Below, one piece after another: positions 55,337 through 64,000 of a DNA stretch of 64,000 bases. The notes beneath the pieces are model-generated. The model was not told the origin of the DNA. It worked only from the letters and a program-made list of their open reading frames with translations, and ran no database searches. The DNA is taken from positions 62,001 through 126,000 of the forward strand of contig CBDFNC010000004.1 in the NCBI GenBank assembly GCA_965249895.1, given 5' to 3'. The position numbers were made by a program, and so were the translations under genes. The first letter of the stretch is position 1, and every line of letters begins with the position of its first letter. This stretch comes from CBDFNC01 sp965249895. GTDB lineage: Bacteria; Pseudomonadota; Gammaproteobacteria; Enterobacterales; CBDFNC01.

Positions 55337-55351
55337 GCTTGCTAAGCAAGC
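55337..55351. promoter_or_regulatory. Palindrome upstream of sodN
   Basis: gcttgctaagcaagc is a perfect inverted repeat about 40 bases before the sodN start. It could be an operator for nickel- or iron-dependent control, as nickel SOD genes are often metal-regulated. The nearby attgcgaatcatttttct is weakly Fur-like. Both are unproven. Confidence 0.45.
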
Positions 55352-55491
55352 ATACAATCGTATTGCGAATCATTTTTCTTATCAAGTAAAAGTTCATCTG
55401 TGTGTACTTGTCTTACACCGGAATTTGGTTCCGAAAATCGTGAAACACGTTTATAATTGCGCATTATCTTTTATTGGATCTCCTCAGTTTT

Positions 55492-56124
55492 ATGTCAGAC
55501 AAGAGCACACTTCAAAAAATCATCACCATGCTTGAAATGCAGAATGCAATGAATACCAAGGTGAACGATGAATGGTTTAATCAAGGATATGAGTGGTATC
55601 GTGCGATTTGGGTTGAATGTGCAGAAATGCTGGATCATTACGGCTGGAAATGGTGGAAACACCAGGAAATCGATAGAGAACAAGTGGTCCTGGAACTGGT
55701 CGATATCTTCCATTTCGGCCTAAGTTGTCGAATCGATGGCGTGAAGAGCTACTCACAAATTGCGGAGCAACTGTCTGACGAACTGTCCGAGCCGACAGAC
55801 TGTGACAGCTTTCCACAGGCACTTGAAGGATTGGCCGGGTTTGCCATTAGCCATAAAGGCTTTGACGCCAACTATTTTGCGGCATGTATGCGTTTAATAG
55901 ATCTGGATTTTGACAACTTGTTCCAAAGCTATGTAGGTAAAAACACACTAAATTTCTTCCGGCAAGATCACGGATACAAAGACGGTAGCTACGTTAAGGT
56001 CTGGGATGGCAAGGAAGACAACGAACACTTGATGGACGTTGTTAAACAATTAGACTGCGACCACCCTGATTTTGCCAAGCAAGTCTATCAAGGTCTTGCT
56101 GCAAAGTACCCCACAGGCTCTTAA
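55492..56124 (+). CDS. Dimeric dUTP diphosphatase (all-alpha type)
   Basis: About 210 residues from ATG 55492 (MSDKSTLQKIITML); a TTG at 55474 gives six more. The MazG-like metal site is visible: YRAIWVECAEMLDHYGWKWWK and ELVDIFHFGLS. This family hydrolyses dUTP (and dUDP) to keep uracil out of DNA and is unrelated to the trimeric Dut enzyme. Confidence 0.9.
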   Translation: MSDKSTLQKIITMLEMQNAMNTKVNDEWFNQGYEWYRAIWVECAEMLDHYGWKWWKHQEIDREQVVLELVDIFHFGLSCRIDGVKSYSQIAEQLSDELSEPTDCDSFPQALEGLAGFAISHKGFDANYFAACMRLIDLDFDNLFQSYVGKNTLNFFRQDHGYKDGSYVKVWDGKEDNEHLMDVVKQLDCDHPDFAKQVYQGLAAKYPTGS

Positions 56125-56489
56125 TATTACCCCGTATAGCGCCGCGACGAACCTCGCTGCGCTATACGCAATCCGATCCCCCTTTACTTTACCGGCTTAA
56201 CCGCATTGAAAGCCGTAAATAAAAGCGCTTAAATCTCCCCCCACTCACGCTAGCAAAGCTCGGATCTTAAAATCTATCAAGGTGTTAAAGCTATCATTTT
56301 CGATAATCTAATATGAAGTAGATCAGGTAACTACAAGGTATCGAGATTATATACTTGTGGAGTCCTTTCACCGACTCATTAACGTGCTCCGGGACTCGCT
56401 TGCCTCATTACCCGGTCTGATAGTACTTTCATGACATTGTCAGCGATTCTGTTATAAGGGACCGTTTTAGCATCATCATGCTAGCCGGT
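56125..56489. other. 365-bp gap
   Basis: No gene or clear structure seen between the dUTPase gene and the truncated AHSA1 fragment. Confidence 0.4.
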
Positions 56490-56732
56490 TAAAATGAAAT
56501 CCCTCATGGTGGAACATACCTGGAAATGGACCCTTACACTAAGCTTATCTTCACTTGGGAATCCGCGTTTTCTGTAGAAGGAAGCGTTGTCACATTAACC
56601 CTTTGCGAAATAGCGAAAAATTCGACAGAATTACATCTGACCCAGGTCAAATTTAGTGATCAAGAGCGCAGGGACGATCAGCAAGGTGGCTGGACAGCGA
56701 TATCAATGAAATTAAACGAAGTCTTAGGCTAA
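56490..56732 (+). pseudogene. SRPBCC/AHSA1-domain protein, 3' fragment
   Basis: The frame HGGTYLEMDPYTKLIFTWES ... GSVVTLTLCEIAKNSTELHL ... RRDDQQGGWTAISMKLNEVL is the C-terminal half of an Aha1-like START-fold protein. A stop lies just upstream of the first matching residues, and the N-terminal half is absent, so it is a remnant. Confidence 0.75.
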
Positions 56733-56737
56733 AAGGT

Positions 56738-57346
56738 TCAAAATACCAAACAACTAAACCCTTCTATCCAGTATTCTTGTAGGTAGCTCTCTTCTAATTT
56801 AATAGATTTTGATTGAAGGCTGCCTTCGACCAATACATTTTTCCCCGGGGCCAGCTCCTTAGCAGCGAGTTGAGCTCCGTAGCCTCGAAGTGTCACAGGT
56901 ATCACGCTCTTTTCAATGCCATTGTCCAATTTAAGCTGGAGCATGGGTTTATTTCCCAGGCTGTCCCGCAATTCACCGCTTTCCTTCAACCGCCCAGACA
57001 AGTGAACTTTATTCCAGTATAACTTGGCCGGCTTAGGCACCAGTTGTGCAAATTGAGCCAACAATAAGCCGGGCCTATCCTTGACATTTGCCAAACTAAC
57101 CCTGACGTAGAGTGAATCACCCGCCTTGACCTCACTGCCTACCAGCTCTGCTAACGGCCCTTTTAACAAGATTCGGTAGTAGTAGGATTTTTCTTTGGCT
57201 TGCCCTTGCCCGCTTTGCCATTTTTGCTTTACTAAAAGATCGATTACAACACTGGCTGTACCATCTGAATAATAGCGAACTGTATTTTCTTTAGAAACAA
57301 CATTACCTAATAAGTTAGCCTGATCCTCAAACTGCCCCTGGAGCAT
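56738..57346 (-). CDS. SSB-like protein with two OB folds
   Basis: The 202-residue protein has an N-terminal segment like single-stranded DNA-binding proteins (QANLLGNVVSKENTVRYY, ASVVIDLLVKQKWQSG) and a second similar module (KVHLSGRLKESGELRDSLGN). It lacks the acidic tip that binds partners in true SSB. It may be a divergent or plasmid/phage-type SSB paralogue. Not linked to other replication genes here. Confidence 0.65.
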   Translation of the reverse strand: MLQGQFEDQANLLGNVVSKENTVRYYSDGTASVVIDLLVKQKWQSGQGQAKEKSYYYRILLKGPLAELVGSEVKAGDSLYVRVSLANVKDRPGLLLAQFAQLVPKPAKLYWNKVHLSGRLKESGELRDSLGNKPMLQLKLDNGIEKSVIPVTLRGYGAQLAAKELAPGKNVLVEGSLQSKSIKLEESYLQEYWIEGFSCLVF

Positions 57347-57434
57347 TAATTGAATCCCAATAAAATTATGATTTTAAATATCCGAGGACAATATCATATG
57401 TTAATTACCCCTAGCTAGTGTCAGTCCAGAAACG

Positions 57435-57545
57435 CTATCTTGTCATTCCCTCGCACGAGGGAATCCAGTGGCTTAACCGCGATCACGGAGCACGCTAAAA
57501 GGCGCTGGACCGAGATGTCGGACCATACCAGGCAAGCTGACAATG
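57435..57545. repeat. Degenerate interspersed repeat
   Basis: tgtcattccctcgcacgagg, then gaatccagtggc, ending ctgacaatgaca, has the look of the ~110-bp imperfect palindromic repeats common between genes in gammaproteobacteria. The two outer ends (tgtcatt / aatgaca) are inverted copies. Confidence 0.55.
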
Positions 57546-57979
57546 ACAGAGGGCGCTGTGATAATGATAACTAACTCAAATCCAATATACAGCGATAAGT
57601 CTTGTGCGTTAAAAATATGACTGAAGAACGAATGTTGGCGTTTCAGGATGGGCACTAGCTACCTGGGTTCCATAGTGCCATAAAGGTTTGGGAGTTTGGG
57701 AGCTTGCTAACTCCGCACAACCATATTTTGTGAAGGTTATGTGCATCGCCTTTCCCAACGGGTATTCAACGTAACCCTTGGGGTATTGCGCCATTTTGTT
57801 AGCCAGCTATCAATGCCTAACACTTTATAGTCAGCTTTAAACTTTTGACCTTTAAGGTGACTGGAGATGATTATAACCGGTCATCTAGCATGGGAATAAG
57901 TTTCGCGAATCTTCTGAAGCAGGTCTAAATCATCAACGTCGGTGAACTGGAGGGCAAGTATCATTGCAGTGTCGCAGTG
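57546..57979. other. Gap of about 430 bp, probable gene debris
   Basis: A minus-strand frame at 57609-57794 (MAQYPKGYVEYPLGKAMHI) has no recognised family. The rest appears non-coding and leads into the TPP-enzyme pseudogene. Confidence 0.35.
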
Positions 57980-58791
57980 TTGCCCTAGCACTGGCAAGCT
58001 TACTTTGGCGGTGATTTTGTTGCTAACTTGATTAATGGAATAGAAGAATATGTTGATGTCTTACCCTCAAGCAACGAAATGCATGCGGGTTTCAGCGCAT
58101 GTGCACAAGCTGAACTAAACCCCATCGGGGTTTGTATGACAACCTACACAGTCGGAAGCCTTCCCTGTACGTCCGCTGCAGCGCTGGCCAGGACAGAAGG
58201 CTTGCCTGTGGTCTTTATTTCAGGTGCGCCTGGTGAAAACGAAGTTAATAATGAAGCCCTGCACCATACGGTTCATCCACATACAGCCTGGCGTTCTGAC
58301 CTCGACGCAGCGCTTAACGCATTTCGAGCCCTAGGTGTGCGAACCGAACGATTGCAGGGGCAACGCCATGGGGGCCAACCTAATATGCCGCCATGGGAAC
58401 CAGCCTACCCTACGCCCGGGCCGCAGCAGATCAACTATCAGATATTGGCAGCCGCCACCCAATCTTATTACTGACTGGCGACGGCGGCTTTCATTTAGGA
58501 AAAGCTGGAGATGTTCCTATCTACCGCTGTAATGACCTTGAGTTCCAACCCAGGTTATTGATCCAAGCTTATGGGGGACAGGGCCACCTGTGTGAAAACA
58601 GCCATCAACTATTCGACCTACTAATAAACACCGCCAGCGAAGGTGGTTTACACCTGATTGAAGTGCCAACCGCTATCCAGCCAGAATACCAAAGCGAAAC
58701 ATCAAAAAAACTCAACACTTATATCGGATTTAAGAACGGCGAAGCCGACGCCACAAAAAAGTGGCAGCGGCTTTGTGAGGAAACGTGTTAA
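57980..58791 (+). pseudogene. Thiamine-diphosphate-dependent decarboxylase/synthase, internally deleted
   Basis: The first block (AYFGGDFVANLINGIEEYVD, PSSNEMHAGFSACAQAELNP, LARTEGLPVVFISGAPGENE) is the N-terminal domain of a pyruvate decarboxylase/acetolactate synthase-like enzyme with the catalytic Glu (SSNEMHAG). The second block in another frame has ILLLTGDGGFHLGKAGDV, the start of the TPP motif, and runs to the C-terminus. The middle ~250 residues are missing and the frame changes near 58375. No intact start is visible. Confidence 0.82.
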
Positions 58792-58798
58792 AACAGCA

Positions 58799-59545
58799 TC
58801 AGACACCAAGCTTGATATTGGAAGGATTTATACCACGATATTCGGCCACCAGAATATCCAAAAACACAAAAAGCAGTTTATTCATCTTGAGGTAATTATT
58901 ACTGCGTAACTCAACGGCAGATTGGATATATTTGCCGTCGACTAGCCGGTTTAGCTCGTCTGCACTATGGGCGATTAACAACTCTATTAAGTCAGGACAA
59001 AATTCGAGGTGGCACTGAAATCCATAAACAAGCTCTGTGTATTCTACTATTTGCCTTGGACACCCGTCGCTGTGTGCAATAATTTCCGCATTAGTTGTTA
59101 ACCCAGGCATGTCTGCATGCCAATGGCCCACCGCAACTGAAGGTGGGAAATGAAGGAACTTTTTATTGATTTTTCCCTTAGCCGTTATGGAAATTGGAAA
59201 TGAACCAATTTCTTTATGTGGACTTGCTTCAAAAGCTGCGCCGAGAGCTTCTCCTATAAGTTGTGCTCCTAAACACACGCCAACCACGGCTTTACGCTTG
59301 TTGATACACCGGCGAATATAATCTATTTCTTCTACAGCATTAAAATGCGGGCACTGTGCAACTTTTGTTGCCGGGCTCTGAGGCCCCCCGAGAACGATAA
59401 GTAAATCGATATCATCAACCAGCTCCGGTAATTTCTCACTGAGGTATAACCGAGTGAATGAATAATCGTATTCCATTTTAATGGCCCAGAGTTCGAACGC
59501 TCCGGGACCTTCAAATCGTTCATGAACAATAAAGTGAATTCTCAT
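58799..59545 (-). CDS. Class I glutamine amidotransferase-like protein
   Basis: The 248-residue protein has the nucleophile elbow VVGVCLGAQLIGEALG and the His-Glu pair in YGFQCHLEFCPDL. The oxyanion segment LIVLGGPQSP is present. Such stand-alone domains often hydrolyse gamma-glutamyl compounds. It is divergent from an AraC regulator (84 bases between starts), which may control it. Confidence 0.85.
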   Translation of the reverse strand: MRIHFIVHERFEGPGAFELWAIKMEYDYSFTRLYLSEKLPELVDDIDLLIVLGGPQSPATKVAQCPHFNAVEEIDYIRRCINKRKAVVGVCLGAQLIGEALGAAFEASPHKEIGSFPISITAKGKINKKFLHFPPSVAVGHWHADMPGLTTNAEIIAHSDGCPRQIVEYTELVYGFQCHLEFCPDLIELLIAHSADELNRLVDGKYIQSAVELRSNNYLKMNKLLFVFLDILVAEYRGINPSNIKLGV

Positions 59546-59629
59546 TTGGGATGTTTCCCTTGTCCGCCATTAAAGAATATCTATAATACTCGTAATACAA
59601 TTTTCGCAATATCGACAAGGAGCCACTTT

Positions 59630-60430
59630 ATGTCGATTAAACGACACTGCGAAATGCAGGCTAATGAACTTATCCTGGGGGCATGCGATAGGCAGCTGGT
59701 TGCGAAACAGCTGTTAATGAGTGAAGGTCAGCATGACACACCACACTCCCATGAGTGGCATCAACTGCTTTATCCTCGCCAGGGATTACTAAGAACCAGC
59801 ACGGCTTTTAAACAATTCCATGTTCCTTCGAACCGCGCAGTGTTGATCCCTGCTCATTGTCTACACGAATCATGGGCGGTTACCCGAGTCCACTTTATTG
59901 GAATTTACCTAAAGCCCACTTTACTCCCATCATTCCCTGATAAATGTAAAATCATTGAAGTGTCTCCACTATTAAGGGAGCTCATTTTTCATGGCGTTAA
60001 GGCATTTATCGATTCGAAAGAAACAGTAATGGATAAGCTTTTCTTGCGGTTCTTCTCTGAGCAATTACTGGCGCAGAACAAAGTAGATTTAGAAGTTGTA
60101 CTCCCTACAGATAAGCGAGCTCTGCCGATTGCCGAAGAACTGTTACACCAACCTGACTCCAGAGTGTTATTGAGTGAGAGAGCAAAGACGGCAGGAGCTT
60201 CTGAACGAACCATTTCAAGAATTTTCGAAAAGGAGACAGGCCTTACATTCAAGCAGTGGCGTCAAAAGGTACGACTGATTAGTTCATTAAGCTTGCTTGA
60301 AAAGAACATGCCGGTACAGTCCGTCGCACTAAGTGTCGGTTATGACTCTACGTCGGCTTTTATCCATAGCTTTAAAAAAGAATTTGGCTCGACACCATTA
60401 ACCTACATCGCACAAAAAAGGCGCCTTTAA
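59630..60430 (+). CDS. AraC-family transcriptional regulator
   Basis: ATG at 59630 with aaggagcc upstream gives 266 residues; the longer frame to 59522 has no ribosome site. The N-terminal cupin domain (HSHEWHQLLYPRQGLLRT) precedes two helix-turn-helices (LSERAKTAGASERTISRIFE; VQSVALSVGYDSTSAFIHSF). The effector is unknown. Probable target: the divergent amidotransferase gene. Confidence 0.9.
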   Translation: MSIKRHCEMQANELILGACDRQLVAKQLLMSEGQHDTPHSHEWHQLLYPRQGLLRTSTAFKQFHVPSNRAVLIPAHCLHESWAVTRVHFIGIYLKPTLLPSFPDKCKIIEVSPLLRELIFHGVKAFIDSKETVMDKLFLRFFSEQLLAQNKVDLEVVLPTDKRALPIAEELLHQPDSRVLLSERAKTAGASERTISRIFEKETGLTFKQWRQKVRLISSLSLLEKNMPVQSVALSVGYDSTSAFIHSFKKEFGSTPLTYIAQKRRL

Positions 60431-60654
60431 ACGTTCACCTCTGAATTCTGTCACCACTTATCAGCTCAAAAATTCGCATCATATACTGGGCTAGCAAGGC
60501 GCTGAAACCCATATATAGGTTCGGGTAACTGTGCCTTTCTTAACAATGATCAATGAAACTGATTTCCCTGATGTTTTTCTCTCCACCGTTCACCCTCTTT
60601 TAGTCAGTTCGAGCTACACTGGCCACGAACACTGGATCAGAGAGCAGTACAAAG

Positions 60655-61089
60655 ATGACGATTAAACAGTACATGACAAAAAAACATCGGGATTGTGACG
60701 ACATTTACAGCCAGGCTGAAAACCTGGTCGCCAAACAAAGCTGGAACGAAGCCAATATCGAATGGAAATTATTTCTTGAGGAGCTCGAAGAGCATCTGAT
60801 CATGGAAGAATCCGTGTTATTTCCTCAGTTTGAATCTGCTACTGGCATGACTCACGGGCCGACAGCTGTGATGCGCGCTGAGCACGGCCAAATGCGAGAA
60901 CTGTGCCTGCAGCTCACCGACGCACTCTCCAATCAGGACCAAACACTGTATCTGGGTTTATCCGAAACCCTGATGGTATTGATGCAACAACACAATATGA
61001 AAGAGGAGCAGATGCTCTACCCCATGTCTGACCAAGTACTGGGAGATGCGCAACCTGTGATTGAAGCGATGGAACAGTGTGACCAATAA
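60655..61089 (+). CDS. Hemerythrin-like HHE domain protein
   Basis: The 144-residue four-helix protein has iron-ligand candidates in KKHRDCDDI, EEHLIMEESVLFP, RAEHGQMREL and QQHNMKEEQMLYP. These proteins bind O2 or NO at a di-iron site or help iron-sulfur repair (RIC/YtfE-like). The following DUF2249 gene overlaps its end. Confidence 0.9.
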   Translation: MTIKQYMTKKHRDCDDIYSQAENLVAKQSWNEANIEWKLFLEELEEHLIMEESVLFPQFESATGMTHGPTAVMRAEHGQMRELCLQLTDALSNQDQTLYLGLSETLMVLMQQHNMKEEQMLYPMSDQVLGDAQPVIEAMEQCDQ

Positions 61090-61357
61090 GCCGTCTCCTG
61101 AATGCATTCCCGCAGAAATAGCGCTGGAGGCTGTCAGCCAGTTGGAAGCGCCAGAGCCAATGCGACAAATATCCATGGCGCTGCAACGCCTTCCCGGCCT
61201 GTGCTGGCTGAAGGTATCGCACCGCCGTGAGCCATTTCCTCTTTATAATACGCTGCCAGAGAGCGGTTTTAATTATCAGACCCTGACTGACCCCTCGGGT
61301 GGGTTCACCATTACAATATGGCGAATCTGCGACGGTAAACCAAAACACCTGAATTAG
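61079..61357 (+). CDS. DUF2249 domain protein
   Basis: GTG at 61079 inside the hemerythrin gene end is the likely start (TTG at 61061 possible). The 92-residue protein reads LEAPEPMRQISMALQRLPGL and VSHRREPFPLYNTLPESGF, the DUF2249 pattern. This family is often next to hemerythrin and nitric-oxide-response genes. Confidence 0.85.
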   Translation: MTNKPSPECIPAEIALEAVSQLEAPEPMRQISMALQRLPGLCWLKVSHRREPFPLYNTLPESGFNYQTLTDPSGGFTITIWRICDGKPKHLN

Positions 61358-61453
61358 CCAAAAAAGCGCAGGCTCTATGCTGGCTTAAGCCACAGCGGCA
61401 AATGGTCGCCAATCTCATGGTTTATTAAAAACAACACGACATGGAAACCAGAA

Positions 61454-62800
61454 ATGAATTTGAATGGTCTGTCTTTTGATAATATTCCCCGCTTCGGTAC
61501 TCCATTCCGGTTCTTTATAACCGCTCCAATTTTTGGCTTATTGGCTTGCCTGCTTATTTTAATGTCTGGTCCTGACCTGTGGTTAAGTCGATGGCAACCC
61601 TCACTGATCGCGATTACTCACCTGTTGACACTCGGTTTTATGGCAATGGTAATGTGTGGCGCGCTAATGCAGGTATTACCAGTGCTGGGTGGTGACGGCA
61701 TCCCTAATGTCGACCAAATAGCACCTCCATTGCATGTTATCCTTATTTTTGGGCTGTTGTTATTTCCGGCTAACTTCTTCTGGCCCAGCCTTGCTCTAAT
61801 GCTGTTAAGTATCATTCCACTGATTAGTGCTTTGACCGTGTTGCTGGCGGCAATGAGTCGCGTGCTGATACGAAAAAGTCAAACAAATCACTCGATACAG
61901 GCTATCCGGTTTGCGGTAATATGCTTACTGCTGACAATGGTGAGCGGCGCCTGGCAACTAAGCGGCTATTATTGGCCCGAAGCTGCAAGTGCCGGTAAGC
62001 TACTCACCAACATTCATCTGAGCCAGGGCCTGCTTGGTTGGGTCTGTTTGCTGATCATGGGTCTTAGTTTCCAGGTAATACCCATGTTTCATGTCACCCC
62101 TGAATTTGCAGCTCCCTTACAACGCTGGTTACCTTTGCTTCAATTCTCGTCCTTGATGTTGATCTCGGTTGCACATTTCAATCAGCTTGAGCTATTGCAA
62201 AATTTCTCTTTATTATTGCTGACTGGATGCATAGGGACATGGGCAATTAGTGGACTAGCGCTGTTAAATCGGCGCAAGCGTAAAGTTCCCGACAGCACAG
62301 TTAATTTCTGGCGGTTGGCATTTATTAGTTTACTGATTGCGGTATTTCTATTTGTATCTTCCTTGTTTGTTAACTCACAGTGGCAACAGACAATACAACT
62401 GATTGCAGTGCTGACTTTTGTCGCCGGATTCGCCATGGCTGTGATCCTGGGAATGATGCTAAAAATCATTTCATTTCTAGCCTTTATGCACCTGCAGCAG
62501 GCGGCCATCAGCTGCTTTCAAGCCATGTCTGCGCTGCCCAACATGCATGAACTGGTGCCGGTTAATCGAGGTCGATGGTTGCTTCGCTCTTACCTGGTAA
62601 CGCTTCCCAGTCTTTTGGTCGCCCCACTTTTTCCCTTACTTACGCCACTAGCAGTAGGGTTACTTGCCGCTGTATTCTTACAGCTTTTTTTGCTGCAAGT
62701 ACAAGCCTGGCGAAAGTTTAAAGCAGCAGAGCGTAAAATTGAGTCGCTGAAAACGGAGCATGGCACTTTCGACCTGAAGAATTTAAAACCAATTGTTTAG
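61454..62800 (+). CDS. Polytopic membrane protein (about 12 helices, NnrS/haem-copper-oxidase-like)
   Basis: The 448-residue protein is almost wholly hydrophobic, with about 12 membrane segments. ITHLLTLGFMAMVMCGALMQ with its conserved His and VIPMFHVTPEF resemble NnrS-type and cytochrome oxidase subunit I-like proteins that follow DUF2249/hemerythrin genes. A role in NO or haem-related respiration is inferred from context. It starts 96 bases after the DUF2249 gene. Confidence 0.7.
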   Translation: MNLNGLSFDNIPRFGTPFRFFITAPIFGLLACLLILMSGPDLWLSRWQPSLIAITHLLTLGFMAMVMCGALMQVLPVLGGDGIPNVDQIAPPLHVILIFGLLLFPANFFWPSLALMLLSIIPLISALTVLLAAMSRVLIRKSQTNHSIQAIRFAVICLLLTMVSGAWQLSGYYWPEAASAGKLLTNIHLSQGLLGWVCLLIMGLSFQVIPMFHVTPEFAAPLQRWLPLLQFSSLMLISVAHFNQLELLQNFSLLLLTGCIGTWAISGLALLNRRKRKVPDSTVNFWRLAFISLLIAVFLFVSSLFVNSQWQQTIQLIAVLTFVAGFAMAVILGMMLKIISFLAFMHLQQAAISCFQAMSALPNMHELVPVNRGRWLLRSYLVTLPSLLVAPLFPLLTPLAVGLLAAVFLQLFLLQVQAWRKFKAAERKIESLKTEHGTFDLKNLKPIV

Positions 62801-62916
62801 CAATCTAGCCAATACATAACCCAAAGCCCTGTGAATTAGATTGTTAAGCCTTTGAGCTGTTGGACTGAGAAGGTACTTGAGTATATCGACATAACGAGCA
62901 CAAACTAAGACTGATA

Positions 62917-62941
62917 AAAGGCCAAGCTTACCTTGGCCTTT
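62917..62941. terminator. Bidirectional rho-independent terminator
   Basis: aaaggccaag / cttggccttt with a 5-base loop and a following TT-rich tail on both sides, between the convergent membrane-protein gene and adhP. Confidence 0.92.
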
Positions 62942-62948
62942 TAAATAA

Positions 62949-63962
62949 TTACTGCATATTCACTACAATTCGACCGGTAATTTCGCCTTTTATCATGTCG
63001 TCAAAAATCTCATTGATTTGATCAAGTTCCTTAACTTCGATAATTGCTTTCACCTTACCGTCGGCTGCAAATTGCAAACATTCCTTAAGGTCTTTTCGCG
63101 TACCAACAATCGAGCCAATCACTTTAATGCCATTAAGCACAGTATCGAAAATAGGAATGGGCATTTCATCCGGCGGCAGGCCAACTAACACACATGCTCC
63201 GCCACGGCGAACACTGCGATAAGCTTCTTCGAAGGCAGGTTTAGAAACAGCCGTACAAACCACACCATGAACACCTCCTACCAATTGCTGGATTTTTTCT
63301 GAGGGCTTTTCCTGGATAAAATCTATACAATGCGTAGCCCCCATCTGCTTCGCCAGCGCCATTTTTTCTTCACCAGTATCTACTGCGACCACATTCATGC
63401 CCATCGCAACAGCGTATTGAATGGCGAGATGACCTAAACCTCCGACCCCTATGATGGCGACCCACTGACCTGGTTTTACATCTGTGACTTTAAGCGCTTT
63501 ATACGTGGTTACACCTGCGCAAAACAGAGGTGCAGCATCAACATAAGTTAGCCCTTCAGGAACTTTAACCACATATTCGCCATCAGCAAGACAATATTCA
63601 GCGTAAGAGCCATCCACGGAATACCCGGCATTATGTTGATCCAAACATAACGTTTCGCGCCCTTCCAGACAGTAGTCGCAATGGCCGCAAGCAGAATAAA
63701 GCCAGGGGACGCCAACCCTGTCACCCAGTTTTAAGTGGCGGATCTCGCTCCCTACTTTAACAATTTCTCCGACTCCTTCATGGCCTGGCACCAAAGGTAA
63801 CTTTGGTTTAACTGGCCAATCACCATGACAAGCATGTAAATCTGTATGGCAAACGCCACAAGCATGCACTTTCACCAACACATCTCTGGCTCCCACTTCA
63901 GGAATGGGCACATCTTTTATCTCTAACTTAGCTTTAAATTCACTAATCACGGCTGCTTTCAT
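62949..63962 (-). CDS. adhP: Zinc-dependent alcohol dehydrogenase AdhP
   Basis: About 337 residues from ATG 63962 (MKAAVISEFKAKLEIKD), chosen because taggagcc lies nine bases upstream. Catalytic zinc ligands appear in ACGVCHTDLH and VPGHEGVGE. Four structural zinc Cys lie in CGHCDYCLEGRETLC, and the Rossmann motif is IGVGGLGHLAIQYA. The enzyme oxidises ethanol and other primary alcohols with NAD. Confidence 0.95.
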   Translation of the reverse strand: MKAAVISEFKAKLEIKDVPIPEVGARDVLVKVHACGVCHTDLHACHGDWPVKPKLPLVPGHEGVGEIVKVGSEIRHLKLGDRVGVPWLYSACGHCDYCLEGRETLCLDQHNAGYSVDGSYAEYCLADGEYVVKVPEGLTYVDAAPLFCAGVTTYKALKVTDVKPGQWVAIIGVGGLGHLAIQYAVAMGMNVVAVDTGEEKMALAKQMGATHCIDFIQEKPSEKIQQLVGGVHGVVCTAVSKPAFEEAYRSVRRGGACVLVGLPPDEMPIPIFDTVLNGIKVIGSIVGTRKDLKECLQFAADGKVKAIIEVKELDQINEIFDDMIKGEITGRIVVNMQ

Positions 63963-64000
63963 TGGTTTGGCTCCTATTAGCACTAATGAGAATTAATATC

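Noticed and set aside
57609..57794. 61-codon frame MAQYPKGYVEYPLGKAMHI on the minus strand
   Set aside because: Looks like a remnant, but I know no family, so it is only mentioned in the gap entry.

Overview
The window looks like chromosomal DNA from a marine-type gammaproteobacterium, probably of the Alteromonadales. I infer this from the gene families and gene style (Tus-type terminator protein, pyrC, ylqF/rbgA, bluB, a DUF3087 protein, nickel SOD, pstSCAB, tapT). I cannot fix a genus. The tus gene suggests the region lies near the replication terminus, which fits the heavy load of mobile DNA. I see no tRNA, rRNA or CRISPR array.

Region 1 (1-17 kb) is a sensory-signalling locus wrecked by transposons. 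It carries a partial HD-GYP protein, a truncated response regulator, an intact single-domain response regulator, a large CHASE-PAS-PAS-PAS-histidine kinase, a methyl-accepting protein and an Hpt protein. The kinase gene is split into four pieces by three separate insertions, each with its own target duplication: an IS50/Tn5-like element (9 bp), a TGT/ACA-ended Tn7/Tn5053-like element (5 bp) and an unclassified DDE insertion sequence (8 bp). With the insertions and one copy of each duplication removed, the kinase rejoins in frame at all three junctions and keeps a single +1 frameshift. The Tn7-like element itself holds two further insertion sequences.

Region 2 (16.6-22.9 kb) is a pile of decayed mobile DNA: an IS6 element, an ISAs1 fragment, a Tn3-family transposase that has lost its catalytic core in frame, and a full-length group II intron with a frameshifted reverse transcriptase. 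The intron sits inside the presumed terminal repeat of the Tn3 element. A second, 3'-only intron copy at 479-785 abuts the same Tn3-like end.

Region 3 (23-37.7 kb) is mostly ordinary chromosome. It holds tus, tdk, two complementary bacterioferritin genes with a Fur-box-preceded bfd, a DUF2797 protein, a polar amino-acid ABC transporter, a GlxA-type regulator divergent from a cupin plus DJ-1/PfpI pair, pyrC, ylqF, bluB and an ABM-fold protein.

Region 4 (37.8-44.7 kb) is a second decayed zone: a MipA/OmpV pseudogene, IS1595 and ISAs1 remnants, an intact GH18 protein without a signal peptide, and a solute-binding-protein pseudogene split by an intact IS66 element.

Region 5 (45.4-64 kb) is again ordinary, with scattered pseudogenes. 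It holds tapT, a degenerate GGDEF protein, a PepSY membrane protein with a DUF2946-like partner, creA, pstSCAB, sodN-sodX, a dimeric dUTPase, a double OB-fold SSB-like protein, a glutamine amidotransferase divergent from an AraC regulator, a hemerythrin/DUF2249/membrane-protein cluster and adhP.
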